DNA from: Comamonadaceae bacterium | GTDB taxonomy: Bacteria; Pseudomonadota; Gammaproteobacteria; Burkholderiales; Burkholderiaceae_C | Length of the DNA: 64,000 nucleotides | Assembly (NCBI GenBank): GCA_027488255.1 | Contig: JAIYBZ010000009.1 | Location: forward strand, 62,001 to 126,000 | Direction of reading: 5' to 3' | In this document: piece by piece, positions 30,122-37,551 of the stretch | Position numbering within the stretch: position 1 is the first letter of the stretch | How the letters are laid out: each line of letters starts with the position of its first letter | The notes under the pieces: model-generated | The model's database searches: none | What the model was told of the DNA's origin: nothing | The model's input: the letters and a program-made list of their open reading frames with translations, nothing else | Translations under genes and position numbers: made by a program

Positions 30122-30577
30122 TCAACCGCCGCAACCGCCCAAAGTGACCTTGACTTCTTTTTTGGACCACAGGGCTTTACCGTCGTTCATGATCGCGATG
30201 GCATAAACATCTGAGGACTGGCCCATCTTGGCGCGTGTCGTGAAGTTGGCGTCCACTGCATCAGAAACGTGGAACATGGCCACCAAGGCGGCGGGGTTCT
30301 TTTCGACCAAGATCAACAATTGCTTGGCACCAGCCAATGTGGTGCTGGCACCCAATGGCACCACTGCCCCGTTTTCGGCGATGTCCGGCCCGGTGATGGT
30401 CACATCTTTGCTTTCGGCCAAGCTGGTTGCACCAGCAGCCTTAGCGGCGTCTTGCACCGACTTGGCATCGAATGCGTTTTTGTTGAAAGCGGCTTGCGCG
30501 AATTGCGGAAAGCCAGCAGCGGCCAAGAGGCCAGCCACAACAGCGGTTTGCTTGAGTGTCTCGCGACGGTTTTGCAT
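30122..30577 (-). CDS. soxY: SoxY sulfur-carrier protein
   Basis: The 151-aa protein carries sulfur intermediates on the cysteine of its C-terminal swinging arm GGCGG (147-151, Cys149). The N-terminus MQNRRETLKQTAVVAGLLAAAGFPQFAQA is a twin-arginine signal. It is the substrate platform for SoxAX, SoxB and SoxCD. It is followed by soxZ after 61 bases and preceded by soxD. Confidence 0.97.
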   Translation of the reverse strand: MQNRRETLKQTAVVAGLLAAAGFPQFAQAAFNKNAFDAKSVQDAAKAAGATSLAESKDVTITGPDIAENGAVVPLGASTTLAGAKQLLILVEKNPAALVAMFHVSDAVDANFTTRAKMGQSSDVYAIAIMNDGKALWSKKEVKVTLGGCGG

Positions 30578-30646
30578 CGGTTATCTCCTTGATGAATGAT
30601 GGATGCTATAGAAACAGGTTCAGCAGTTCAACGGGGAAAGCCCGAA

Positions 30647-31723
30647 TTACTTGCTGGCCCCCTTGGAAATCCATTCGCCAATTTTCTTGGCATCGGCGTC
30701 GGGCAATGATTGTGGCGGCATCGGGATTTGGCCCCAAACACCGACGCCACCGCCCTTGATTTTGCTCACCAAATAGTCAGTCTTGCCGCTGTGCTTCTTG
30801 GCAATTTCGTTGAAGCCAGGTCCAACAATCTTTTTATCAACCCCATGGCAAGCCGTACAGCTGTATTTGTTCAACAGTGCAATGGCGGCTTTGGCTTCGG
30901 CATTTTCAGCCTTGGCTGGCGCCGCGGCAGCAGGCGCCGCCGTCATGGGCATGCCCGCCTTCGGCTCGGGCTTGGTGGTGTCGGCACCCACTTGCTGGCC
31001 CACCATGCGGTTTTGTTCGGCCAAATTACCGTGGGCGTTGCGCGCGAAATCAGGCAAGAAAGAGGCCACTTTGGCTTCTGGTTTGCAATCTTTCATGCAC
31101 AGTGTGTTGTTGGTATCGGGCTTTTTGACCCCACCAAACTCGTTGCCTGGCCACATGGCATGTTGCGTGGTCATGCCATTGCGGTTGGGCATACGGGCCT
31201 GCACTTCAGCGATATTTTTGTCGGACAACACATAGTTGTCTGGAACCACATTGGCCAGGTTCAACAGAAATGCGGTCACCGCATACACCTCTTCAGTGGT
31301 CAATGTCTTGGGCGCTGTCCAAGGCATGGCACGGTTGATGTAGTCCCACAAAGTCGACACTGTTGCCACCTTCATGATGGTGGTACGGCCAGGGTAGTCT
31401 GAGCGGTCCAAATTGGCGACACGGCCCTTTTTGATGTCTTCCGCGGTGGTGCCACCGATCAGGGGGCTGAACACTTCACCCGACTCGCCAAACACACCGT
31501 GGCAATGGGCACATTTGCCTTCCCAAACATCTTGACCTTTGGCCACAGAACCCGAGCCAGCAGGCAGGCCCTTGAAGTCTGGACGAACATCAATGTCCCA
31601 CTTGGCCACCTCTTTTGCGGTTGCCGCACGACCGATACCTGGGAAATTGGCGCTTTGCGCCGAGGCCCAACCGGCCAAGGCCAACAACGCGCCCGTCACA
31701 ACCGCATTACGAAACCTGGACAT
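30647..31723 (-). CDS. soxD: SoxD dihaem cytochrome c subunit of sulfur dehydrogenase
   Basis: A 358-aa periplasmic cytochrome with signal MSRFRNAVVTGALLALAGWASAQ and two haem motifs, CAHCH (71-75) and CTACH (289-293), the second in a c551-like domain with MPPQ as a likely methionine ligand. An Ala/Pro/Lys linker separates the domains. SoxD takes electrons from the molybdenum subunit SoxC. Its start overlaps the soxC stop by 17 bases, which implies coupled expression. Confidence 0.95.
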   Translation of the reverse strand: MSRFRNAVVTGALLALAGWASAQSANFPGIGRAATAKEVAKWDIDVRPDFKGLPAGSGSVAKGQDVWEGKCAHCHGVFGESGEVFSPLIGGTTAEDIKKGRVANLDRSDYPGRTTIMKVATVSTLWDYINRAMPWTAPKTLTTEEVYAVTAFLLNLANVVPDNYVLSDKNIAEVQARMPNRNGMTTQHAMWPGNEFGGVKKPDTNNTLCMKDCKPEAKVASFLPDFARNAHGNLAEQNRMVGQQVGADTTKPEPKAGMPMTAAPAAAAPAKAENAEAKAAIALLNKYSCTACHGVDKKIVGPGFNEIAKKHSGKTDYLVSKIKGGGVGVWGQIPMPPQSLPDADAKKIGEWISKGASK

Positions 31724-33074
31724 TTTTCACCTCACCGTTTTCCTGCACCAACCACGACTGGATGGCGTTGTTGTGATAGATCGAGCGCGTGCCACGCACG
31801 CCACGCAATTGCTGGTAGGTCGGTTGTACATGGCCCGTGTCGTCCTGGGCACGACTTTGAATGATGGCGGGCTTGCCATCCCAGACCCAATCCAAGTTAA
31901 AGCGGGTCAAGGCTTTGGACAAAACGGGCGTCTCCAGACGCGCTTGGCGCCAGTTGCGACCACCGTCTGTGGACACGTCCACGCGCTTGATCTTGCCCTT
32001 GCCAGACCAAGCCAAGCCCGTGATGTTGTAGAACCCTTTGTCCAGCAAGACCTGTCCACCAGAGGGTGTGGTGACCACGCTCTTGACTTCTTGCAGATTG
32101 GTGTATTGCCGGTGCAAACCACCGGGTTGCAAATCGATGTAATGAATGGCCTCGTCTTTGGTGGCATAAGGCTTGTCGCCCACTTCGACTCGGCGCAAAT
32201 ATTTCACCCAACTCACGCCTTGCACACCCGGCACCACCAAGCGCAGTGGGTAACCATTTTCTGGACGCAGCATTTCACCGTTTTGGCCGTAGGCCACGAT
32301 CACTTCACCCGAAGTGATGAGACTCATGGGAATGGTGCGCGTCATCGATGAACCATCACCGCCTTCGGCCAGCACAAACTTACCGTTTTTCAAGTCAGCG
32401 CCCGCCAACTCCAACAAAGTGATCAAAGGCACGCCTGTGAATTCGCTGCAGGACAACATGCCGTGGGTGTATTGCACCGTGGGCACGGCCACATTACCCC
32501 AGTCAACGGCTGTGTTGGCACCGCACTCGATGAAGTGGAAGCGCGAGACGGAAGGCAAACGCATGATCTCGTCCATGGTGAAGACCATGTTCTTTTTGAC
32601 CATGCCGTTGATCATGAAGCGGTGCTTAGACGGATCGATGTCCCACCAACCTTGGTGGTGCCGCTCAAAGTGCAAACCGCTGGGCGTGACGATGCCAAAC
32701 AAAGACTGAAGTGGCGCAAACGACACCGAAGCTTGGGTGGTCTGGGTCAAACCAGGGCTTTGACGTCGTTGCAAATTAGATTCGTACTTGGAAGGTTTGC
32801 CATAGCCTTCAACGGCCACACCTTGCCCAAGGCCCGTGGCATGCTCCGGCAGATTCAAAATATTGGGGTCGCCACCTTCAGTGGGTACAGGATTGCCCTG
32901 AGCCATCGCCATGGGTGCTGCAGCTCCAGCGGCGGCAGCGGCAAAGGCGTTGCGAATGAAGTCGCGACGGCCTTTTTTACCTTCTGCGAAGACTTCTTTG
33001 ATGCCACTTTGCGTCAAGAAATTCTCGGGTGCTTTTTTCACCCTTCCTGAATTCATGCTGTCTTGTTCTTTCAC
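31707..33074 (-). CDS. soxC: SoxC molybdenum subunit of sulfane dehydrogenase
   Basis: The 455-aa protein is a sulfite-oxidase-fold molybdopterin enzyme that oxidises the SoxY-bound sulfane to sulfonate. The twin-arginine signal is GKKGRRDFIRNAFAAAAAG (GRRDF at 35-39), and the molybdenum-ligand cysteine is Cys184 in HFIECGANTAVDWGN. The GTG start at 33074 is favoured by AGGAG seven bases upstream over the ATG six codons on. Its presence means the complete Sox pathway can run without stored sulfur globules. It follows the repressor gene by 22 bases. Confidence 0.95.
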   Translation of the reverse strand: MKEQDSMNSGRVKKAPENFLTQSGIKEVFAEGKKGRRDFIRNAFAAAAAGAAAPMAMAQGNPVPTEGGDPNILNLPEHATGLGQGVAVEGYGKPSKYESNLQRRQSPGLTQTTQASVSFAPLQSLFGIVTPSGLHFERHHQGWWDIDPSKHRFMINGMVKKNMVFTMDEIMRLPSVSRFHFIECGANTAVDWGNVAVPTVQYTHGMLSCSEFTGVPLITLLELAGADLKNGKFVLAEGGDGSSMTRTIPMSLITSGEVIVAYGQNGEMLRPENGYPLRLVVPGVQGVSWVKYLRRVEVGDKPYATKDEAIHYIDLQPGGLHRQYTNLQEVKSVVTTPSGGQVLLDKGFYNITGLAWSGKGKIKRVDVSTDGGRNWRQARLETPVLSKALTRFNLDWVWDGKPAIIQSRAQDDTGHVQPTYQQLRGVRGTRSIYHNNAIQSWLVQENGEVKNVQVS

Positions 33075-33096
33075 ACAAACTCCTCGTTTTGAGTTG

Positions 33097-33402
33097 TCAC
33101 ATCACGGCTGCATCGATGGCCAATTGCGTGCAAACCGCACGACATACCATCACCGCAGATTCGTCTGCTATCCGATAAAACATGTGAGCGCCTTGGCGGC
33201 GTTTTCCCAACACACCAGATCTGTACATGATGTTCAGATGTTGCGACATATTGGGTTGCGCAATGTCAATGTTTTCAAGCAATTGCCCGACATTCTTTTC
33301 ACCTTGGCACAACTGACTGATGATGCGGACGCGAACGGGCGTTGACAGAACAGCAAACAGGTCTGCCGCCTTCTCAAAAACCTCATCCACCTCGTCAGTC
33401 AT
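33097..33402 (-). CDS. ArsR-family repressor of the sox operon (SqrR/SoxR-like)
   Basis: The 101-aa winged-helix ArsR protein is the first gene of the sox operon. The recognition helix is IAQPNMSQHLNIMYRSGVLGKRRQG. Cysteines at 32, 87 and 91 (SQLCQGEKN; MVCRAVCTQ) match the spacing of the two redox cysteines of persulfide sensors such as SqrR and BigR, in which sulfane sulfur forms a tetrasulfide bridge and releases DNA. A palindrome lies 24 bases upstream. A close paralog at 41675 heads the sulfide dehydrogenase operon. The ligand is inferred, not shown. Confidence 0.9.
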   Translation of the reverse strand: MTDEVDEVFEKAADLFAVLSTPVRVRIISQLCQGEKNVGQLLENIDIAQPNMSQHLNIMYRSGVLGKRRQGAHMFYRIADESAVMVCRAVCTQLAIDAAVM

Positions 33403-33425
33403 AGCGTCAATGCCATTAAGTTCTT

Positions 33426-33445
33426 ATATTCGAATGTGCGAATAT
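33426..33445. promoter_or_regulatory. Palindromic operator candidate upstream of arsR-sox
   Basis: ATATTCG-AATGTG-CGAATAT is a perfect 7-bp inverted repeat; it contains ATTC-N8-GAAT, similar to sites I recall for SqrR/BigR-type repressors. AT-rich flanks (TTCTTAT, ATAAGATAAG) may carry the promoter. The position 24-43 bases before the arsR start fits autoregulation. Confidence 0.7.
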
Positions 33446-33568
33446 ATAAGATAAGTGATGAATCTGAATCGGAAATTACAGCGGTTGCCCTTTTTGCCTA
33501 GGACTAACCCTCATCTGGCACCCCCTTCTTACGACAGCGGTGGCGCCCATGAAGCCTCGCTCAGGCCA

Positions 33569-33892
33569 TTACTTGAATTTGTAGTGGTCGCGGTTCAGCA
33601 CGGCGGCCACGGAATTCACCTCTTCGGGGAACATTCCAAGATTCAACTCGGTGTTGCACTGCTCCACCATGCCGCGTAGCAATGCCGAGGTGTTGATGCG
33701 CCCTTGGGGCTTGTAAATGGCATTGCCGTTGCCTCCCACTTTCGAGACATGACAAGCCACGCATCGATTTTCAGCGATCAGCTTTTCACCCAGAGGGTAG
33801 TCAGCATCTTTGAAGAAAGAGGACTGTGCAGGCGCAGACACCGCCACTAAGACTCCGACCCAAAAGCCCAGCGCTGCTTTAAATAAAGTCAT
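33569..33892 (-). CDS. Small periplasmic c-type cytochrome
   Basis: A 107-aa protein from ATG at 33892 with signal MTLFKAALGFWVGVLVAVSAPAQ and one haem motif, CVACH (44-48). A later cysteine in MVEQCNTELNLGMFPEEVNSVAAVLNRDHYKF follows the haem domain. Few other features are diagnostic. It probably shuttles electrons near the Sox or sulfide dehydrogenase systems. It lies between the sox promoter region and another small cytochrome, separated from the latter by a terminator. Confidence 0.85.
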   Translation of the reverse strand: MTLFKAALGFWVGVLVAVSAPAQSSFFKDADYPLGEKLIAENRCVACHVSKVGGNGNAIYKPQGRINTSALLRGMVEQCNTELNLGMFPEEVNSVAAVLNRDHYKFK

Positions 33893-33904
33893 TTTTCCCC
33901 CATG

Positions 33905-33938
33905 AAAAAAGCCGTTCAAGGGCGAACCCTTGAACGGC
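33905..33938 (-). terminator. Intrinsic terminator between two cytochrome genes
   Basis: On the minus strand GCCGTTCAAGGG, tetraloop TTCG, CCCTTGAACGGC is a perfect 12-bp stem followed by TTTTTTC. It lies after the 102-aa cytochrome gene and ends only 13 bases before the start of the 107-aa cytochrome gene, whose promoter must therefore overlap it or be weak. Confidence 0.93.
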
Positions 33939-34009
33939 AATCAAAAGCCACGAGTACCAATCGAGCTTCTAAATCAAACCCATTTGGATGCCTGTGAAGG
34001 CATTTGTGT

Positions 34010-34318
34010 TTACTTGGCACCCGCCAAAATCCAAGTCGCCAATGTCAATGCGTCCGCTTCACTCAAAGCCGCTTGAGCAGGCATCGGGACGGGGCCCCAC
34101 TTGCCTGCGCCACCCGCTTTGATGCTCTTGGCCAGATTCGCAGCGGCATCTTTTTGTCCCGCATACTTCTTGGCCACATCTTGGTAGGAAGGGCCTACCA
34201 ATTTTTTGTCTACAGCGTGGCAAGCCATGCAAGCATTTTTCTTAGCCAAGTCCATGTTGGCAAAAGCAGGGGCGGACATCAAGGCAGAAACAGCAGCTGC
34301 GGCGATGATCAATTTCAT
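34010..34318 (-). CDS. Cytochrome c551/c552-type electron carrier
   Basis: The 102-aa protein has signal MKLIIAAAAVSALMSAPAFA, haem motif CMACH (30-34) and a methionine-ligand region WGPVPMPAQ, the pattern of class I cytochromes c551/c552 (also SoxE-like acceptors). The C-terminal domain of SoxD has a similar sequence, VGPGF...GVWGQIPMPPQ, so it may be a relative of that domain. It probably accepts electrons from SoxCD or FccAB and delivers them to an oxidase. An AGGAG site precedes the ATG. Confidence 0.9.
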   Translation of the reverse strand: MKLIIAAAAVSALMSAPAFANMDLAKKNACMACHAVDKKLVGPSYQDVAKKYAGQKDAAANLAKSIKAGGAGKWGPVPMPAQAALSEADALTLATWILAGAK

Positions 34319-34574
34319 GAGGGCTCCTAATTGAATATAACCAGTGACTAATTTAACCGAGTTTCAAGGCAGATTGTCAGCCTTCAGTCGGTCAAATCGT
34401 CAGGGATTTTACTGATCCAAGACAACCCGGAAATGCTCAGGTCATTCGTAATCAGTCGAAGGCGGGTTGCTCTGGTTTATCCCTGCAGAGACCCTCAGCC
34501 ATCCCAGCGGCCATACCAATGACTCCAGTGAATGAGCGATCACTGCAGCACAGCTCAGTACTGCAGCCTTGCCC
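34319..34574. other. Intergenic region without a recognised gene
   Basis: This 256-base stretch upstream of the 102-aa cytochrome contains GAATATAA at 34333, a half-site resembling the sox operator arm, but no full palindrome. No ORF with coding character was seen on either strand. Confidence 0.5.
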
Positions 34575-34823
34575 TCAAGCAGGCTGCAAGTCGTCCCAAG
34601 CTTTCAAGGCTTCAGCGGCATACATCAAAGCAGGGCCTCCACCCATGTACACACACACGGCCAACATTTCCTCCAACTCAGCGCGGGTGGCTTGAAGCTT
34701 GATCAAGGCTTTCACATGAAAGCCAATACACCCCGAGCACCGCTGCGTCACCCCAATGGCCAGGGCCATCAGTTCTTTGTGCTTGGTGCTCAGCGCACCC
34801 TCAGCCATCAAGGCCTGGGCCAA
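34575..34823 (-). pseudogene. AhpD-like carboxymuconolactone decarboxylase, N-terminus lost
   Basis: The 82-aa reading MAQALMAEGALSTKHKELMALAIGVTQRCSGCIGFHVKALIKLQATRAELEEMLAVCVYMGGG has the AhpD/CMD core with the redox pair CSGC and the following histidine. Family members are normally about 110 aa and begin roughly 30 residues earlier. Here a TAA lies in frame three codons before the only possible start, a TTG, and the sequence further upstream does not resume the family pattern in one frame. It could still be translated from the TTG, but a decayed gene is more likely. Confidence 0.55.
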
Positions 34824-34991
34824 TGGAGTTTAGGCGCGGCAAGCTTGGCAGGAATTGCGGTGGATCAAAGCCAGCCCAATGCCGTCACTTTTTTGGGGTC
34901 AGACCACCAGGTTTTGCGGTGGCACAGCCTCGGCGGGCCGCTTCAGGAACAGTTTCCAACGGTCGCTTGGAAATCGCTTTTCGAGATCGAA

Positions 34992-35410
34992 TCAGGGTGT
35001 GACCTGAGAGGGCGGCTTCACCATGGGCCAGCCGCGCTTGGCCCACTCACTCATGCCACCGTTGACATAACGTATGTTGGTAAATCCTTGCTCTTGCAAA
35101 GCTTCGGTCACTGCCCGTGAACGATTTTGCGTGTTGCAGATCAACAAGACCGGCTGGTCGGCTTGCTTGGGGATTTCAGATATGCGTTGAGCAACTTGGC
35201 TCATCGGCAACAAACCACGCCTTGCGCTACACCCGTGGCGTGCTCTTTCGCCTCACGAATATCAATCATCAAAGCCTTGCCGGACTCATGTTCTGCGCGA
35301 GCTTGCTCCAACGAAACACTGGGCAAACTGGCTTCAGAACTACAAGCTTGCAACAGCACCACCACACAAAAAAGGGCCATCCTGCGCAGGTCAAACCATC
35401 GATTCAGCAT
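34992..35410 (-). pseudogene. Frameshifted rhodanese-domain lipoprotein
   Basis: Two overlapping ORFs in adjacent frames make one protein. The first (MLNRWFDLRRMALFCVVVLLQACSSE...IDIREAKEHATGVAQG) has a lipobox LQAC and the rhodanese DIREAKEH motif. The second (LLPMSQVAQRISEIPKQADQPVLLICNTQNRSRA...GGMSEWAKRGWP) has the catalytic cysteine loop CNTQNRSR. The break is at GTGGTTTGTTGCCG: one extra base in the T-run would restore GVVLLPMSQ. This is a one-base deletion, a sequencing error, or less likely programmed slippage. The intact protein would be a periplasm-facing lipoprotein of about 140 aa. Confidence 0.75.
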
Positions 35411-35465
35411 TTGCCAAGACTTCCATCAAAAATTAATTAAGTGATCGCAAATATATACTCTCTTG

Positions 35466-36086
35466 ATGAATTCATTTTCCAATCCTCGAGACACTTGGAA
35501 CCAACGATATGCGGCTGAACACTATGTGTTTGGTGAGTCGCCCAATGCCTATTTGCAATCTCAAGTCGCCCATTTGGTACCGGGCCATGCCTTGGCCGTG
35601 GCCGATGGTGAGGGACGTAATGGGGTTTGGTTGGCAGAACAAGGTCTGGTGGTGGATGCGTTTGACTTTTCAGAGAACGCCATTCGCAAAGCCAAAGCCT
35701 TGGCTCAAATGCGGCAGGTTCAAGTGGACTTTTCAGTCAGCGACTGGCAATCTTTTCACTGGCAAGAGGCGCATTACGACAACGTGGTGGGTATTTTTTT
35801 TCAGTTTGCGAACGCCGCAGATCGGCAACAGATCTTTGCCCGCATGGACGCCTGCCTGAAGCCCGGTGGCACTTTGTTGATTCAGGGCTACACCCCACGG
35901 CAACTTGACTTCAACACAGGCGGTCCCGGCAAACTGGAACATTTGTATGACGAAGATTTGCTCTTGAAAGCTTTCGGACACTACGACATTTTGGACTTGC
36001 GCACTTATGAAGCAGAACTTTCAGAAGGGACAGGTCACCAGGGGATGTCGGGTCTATTGGGCTTCACGGCGCGCAAGAAAAAATAG
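35466..36086 (+). CDS. Class I SAM-dependent methyltransferase
   Basis: The 206-aa protein read from ATG at 35466 has the SAM-binding motif ALAVADGEGRNGVWLAEQG (about residues 40-58), DFSENAIRKAKA, and the motif-III-like ACLKPGGTLLIQGY. The DGEGRN form is seen in TehB-like tellurite/selenium and thiol methyltransferases, so a role in methylating a chalcogen or thiol is possible, but the substrate is unproven. It faces the rhodanese genes, and no terminator directly follows its stop. An FNR-type box lies 31 bases downstream. Confidence 0.85.
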   Translation: MNSFSNPRDTWNQRYAAEHYVFGESPNAYLQSQVAHLVPGHALAVADGEGRNGVWLAEQGLVVDAFDFSENAIRKAKALAQMRQVQVDFSVSDWQSFHWQEAHYDNVVGIFFQFANAADRQQIFARMDACLKPGGTLLIQGYTPRQLDFNTGGPGKLEHLYDEDLLLKAFGHYDILDLRTYEAELSEGTGHQGMSGLLGFTARKKK

Positions 36087-36116
36087 TCATCCCGGAAGCT
36101 GCGCGCCATTTCTTGA

Positions 36117-36130
36117 TTGATCTGCATCAA
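36117..36130 (+). promoter_or_regulatory. Perfect FNR-type box upstream of the rhodanese gene
   Basis: TTGATCTGCATCAA matches TTGAT-N4-ATCAA exactly. A TAGAAT -10 candidate at 36152-36157 predicts a start near 36165, which puts the box centre about 41.5 bases upstream, the classic position for FNR-activated (class II) promoters. Confidence 0.8.
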
Positions 36131-36167
36131 GGCGAAAGCTGGACGCATTTTTAGAATTCTCTGCAAT

Positions 36168-36187
36168 CCCCCGTACCGGGGGTTTTT
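36168..36187 (+). terminator. Terminator-like hairpin in the leader of the rhodanese gene
   Basis: CCCCCG, loop TAC, CGGGGG, then TTTTT. It ends 11 bases before the rhodanese ATG and starts just after the predicted FNR-dependent transcription start. It could end read-through from the methyltransferase gene, or form a 5' hairpin on the rhodanese mRNA. Confidence 0.75.
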
Positions 36188-36198
36188 GCGAGAAATTC

Positions 36199-36777
36199 AT
36201 GAAAAAAATCTTTGCCGGTCTGCTGAGTTTGAGCTTGTCGAGTCTGGCCTTTGGACAAGCCGCCAGCTTGGCGGTGGGCACGCCATTGAACATCATTGAC
36301 AGCCAAAAATCGGTGACTGTGAACACGGCCAAGGGACCGATCACGATCACCCGCACCATGACGGCTTGTGCCAAAAACGGCGGCAACTTACAGCCTCTGA
36401 TTCCTGTGCCCGGCGTTCATCCGGTTGGTGAGATCGAAATCCTTGACGCACTGAGTGATCGCAACGCCATCGTGCTAGATATGCGCGACACCAACGACCG
36501 AGTAAAAGGCACCATCCCAGGCTCGGTGGGCATTCCGTACACCGAAGTGGCCTCGCGCTTGAATGAGCTGGGTTGCAAAAAGACAGGAAATCAATGGAAC
36601 TGCGATTCGGCCAAAAAGGTTTATGCCTTTTGCAACGGCCCCGTTTGCCCGCAAAGCCCGATGGCGATTCGAGCCATGACCCGCGACGGTTTTCCAGCAG
36701 ACAAGATTTATTACTACCGCGGCGGCATGCTGGACTGGGATGCCTTGGGGCTGACCAGCGTCAAAGACGAGTTTTGA
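36199..36777 (+). CDS. Periplasmic rhodanese-domain sulfurtransferase
   Basis: This 192-aa protein has a signal peptide (MKKIFAGLLSLSLSSLAFGQA), a leading region of about 60 residues, and a single rhodanese domain (about 75-190) with IVLDMRDTNDRVKGTIPGSVGIPY and an active-site loop FCNGPVCPQSP with Cys145 and Cys150. Rhodaneses move sulfane sulfur between thiosulfate or persulfides and acceptors. The double-cysteine loop is unusual. The upstream FNR box and -10 region suggest induction under low oxygen. It converges with the Crp/Fnr regulator gene. Confidence 0.88.
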   Translation: MKKIFAGLLSLSLSSLAFGQAASLAVGTPLNIIDSQKSVTVNTAKGPITITRTMTACAKNGGNLQPLIPVPGVHPVGEIEILDALSDRNAIVLDMRDTNDRVKGTIPGSVGIPYTEVASRLNELGCKKTGNQWNCDSAKKVYAFCNGPVCPQSPMAIRAMTRDGFPADKIYYYRGGMLDWDALGLTSVKDEF

Positions 36778-36799
36778 GGGTCCAGATCAGCGACAAGCC

Positions 36800-37501
36800 T
36801 CAGGGCAAAAGCAAGGCCTCATTGGTGATTTCATAGCGCCTGCCTTGTTTGTCGCAAGGCTTGAGGGCCCCCTCGCGAACCAAGCCACTGATCTCGCGGC
36901 TCACGGTCTCGAGCTTGATGTCCAGCATGGCCCCCATGTCGTCACGCGCAAAAAATGAAGTGAACTGAGGTTGCTCAGCGTCCCGCATTTTCAGGGCCAA
37001 TGCCGCCACCCGTTGTCGGGCAGAGCCAAAGTTCAAGTCCGCCAGCCAATCGTCTGCGTCCTTCAAGGCTTGCTGCCACTTTTTCATCAGGCGTTTGTGC
37101 AAACGCGGGGAGTGAGACGACAAGTGATGCAGCACCGACAAGGGAATGCGGCAAACCTGCGAGTCGACCAAGGCAATGGCCTCGGTGTCGTAACGGGCAT
37201 TGGCCAAAGCCTCCAGGCCTGCCACATCACCGGGGCGCAACACCCGCACAATGCGCTCACGACCATCGGCCGTGGCCCGCACCAACTTGATCATGCCCTT
37301 ACGCAAAGTAAAGACGCCCAATGCCGTCTCGCCCTCGGTATAAAGGGGAGCATCGGCAGAAAAAACCATGTCATCAATGGGCGTGTGGATTTCGCCAAAA
37401 TCTTGCTCGTTGAGATCGGCAAAAAGCACCATGTCTCGCACACCACAATTGCGGCAGTCTGAAGTGCCCTTCCAAGCGGATTCAATCTTGATAGGAATCA
37501 T
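36800..37501 (-). CDS. Crp/Fnr-family transcription regulator
   Basis: A 233-aa regulator with an N-terminal cNMP-binding-like beta-barrel (about 25-140), a dimer helix, and a C-terminal helix-turn-helix containing DIKLETVSREISGLVREG. The recognition helix E-x2-SR pattern (ETVSREISG) is the one that reads TTGAT half-sites in FNR proteins. Cysteines at 16, 19 and 117 match three of the four [4Fe-4S] ligands of E. coli FNR (Cys20, 23, 122). The ligand equivalent to Cys29 is absent. It is therefore either a variant O2/redox sensor or uses another ligand. It is a good candidate to bind the three boxes in this window. Confidence 0.9.
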   Translation of the reverse strand: MIPIKIESAWKGTSDCRNCGVRDMVLFADLNEQDFGEIHTPIDDMVFSADAPLYTEGETALGVFTLRKGMIKLVRATADGRERIVRVLRPGDVAGLEALANARYDTEAIALVDSQVCRIPLSVLHHLSSHSPRLHKRLMKKWQQALKDADDWLADLNFGSARQRVAALALKMRDAEQPQFTSFFARDDMGAMLDIKLETVSREISGLVREGALKPCDKQGRRYEITNEALLLP

Positions 37502-37551
37502 GTCTTAAATTAGCATGCACGTGAAATTCAAAGCCCTCGCGAAGAAGACTC

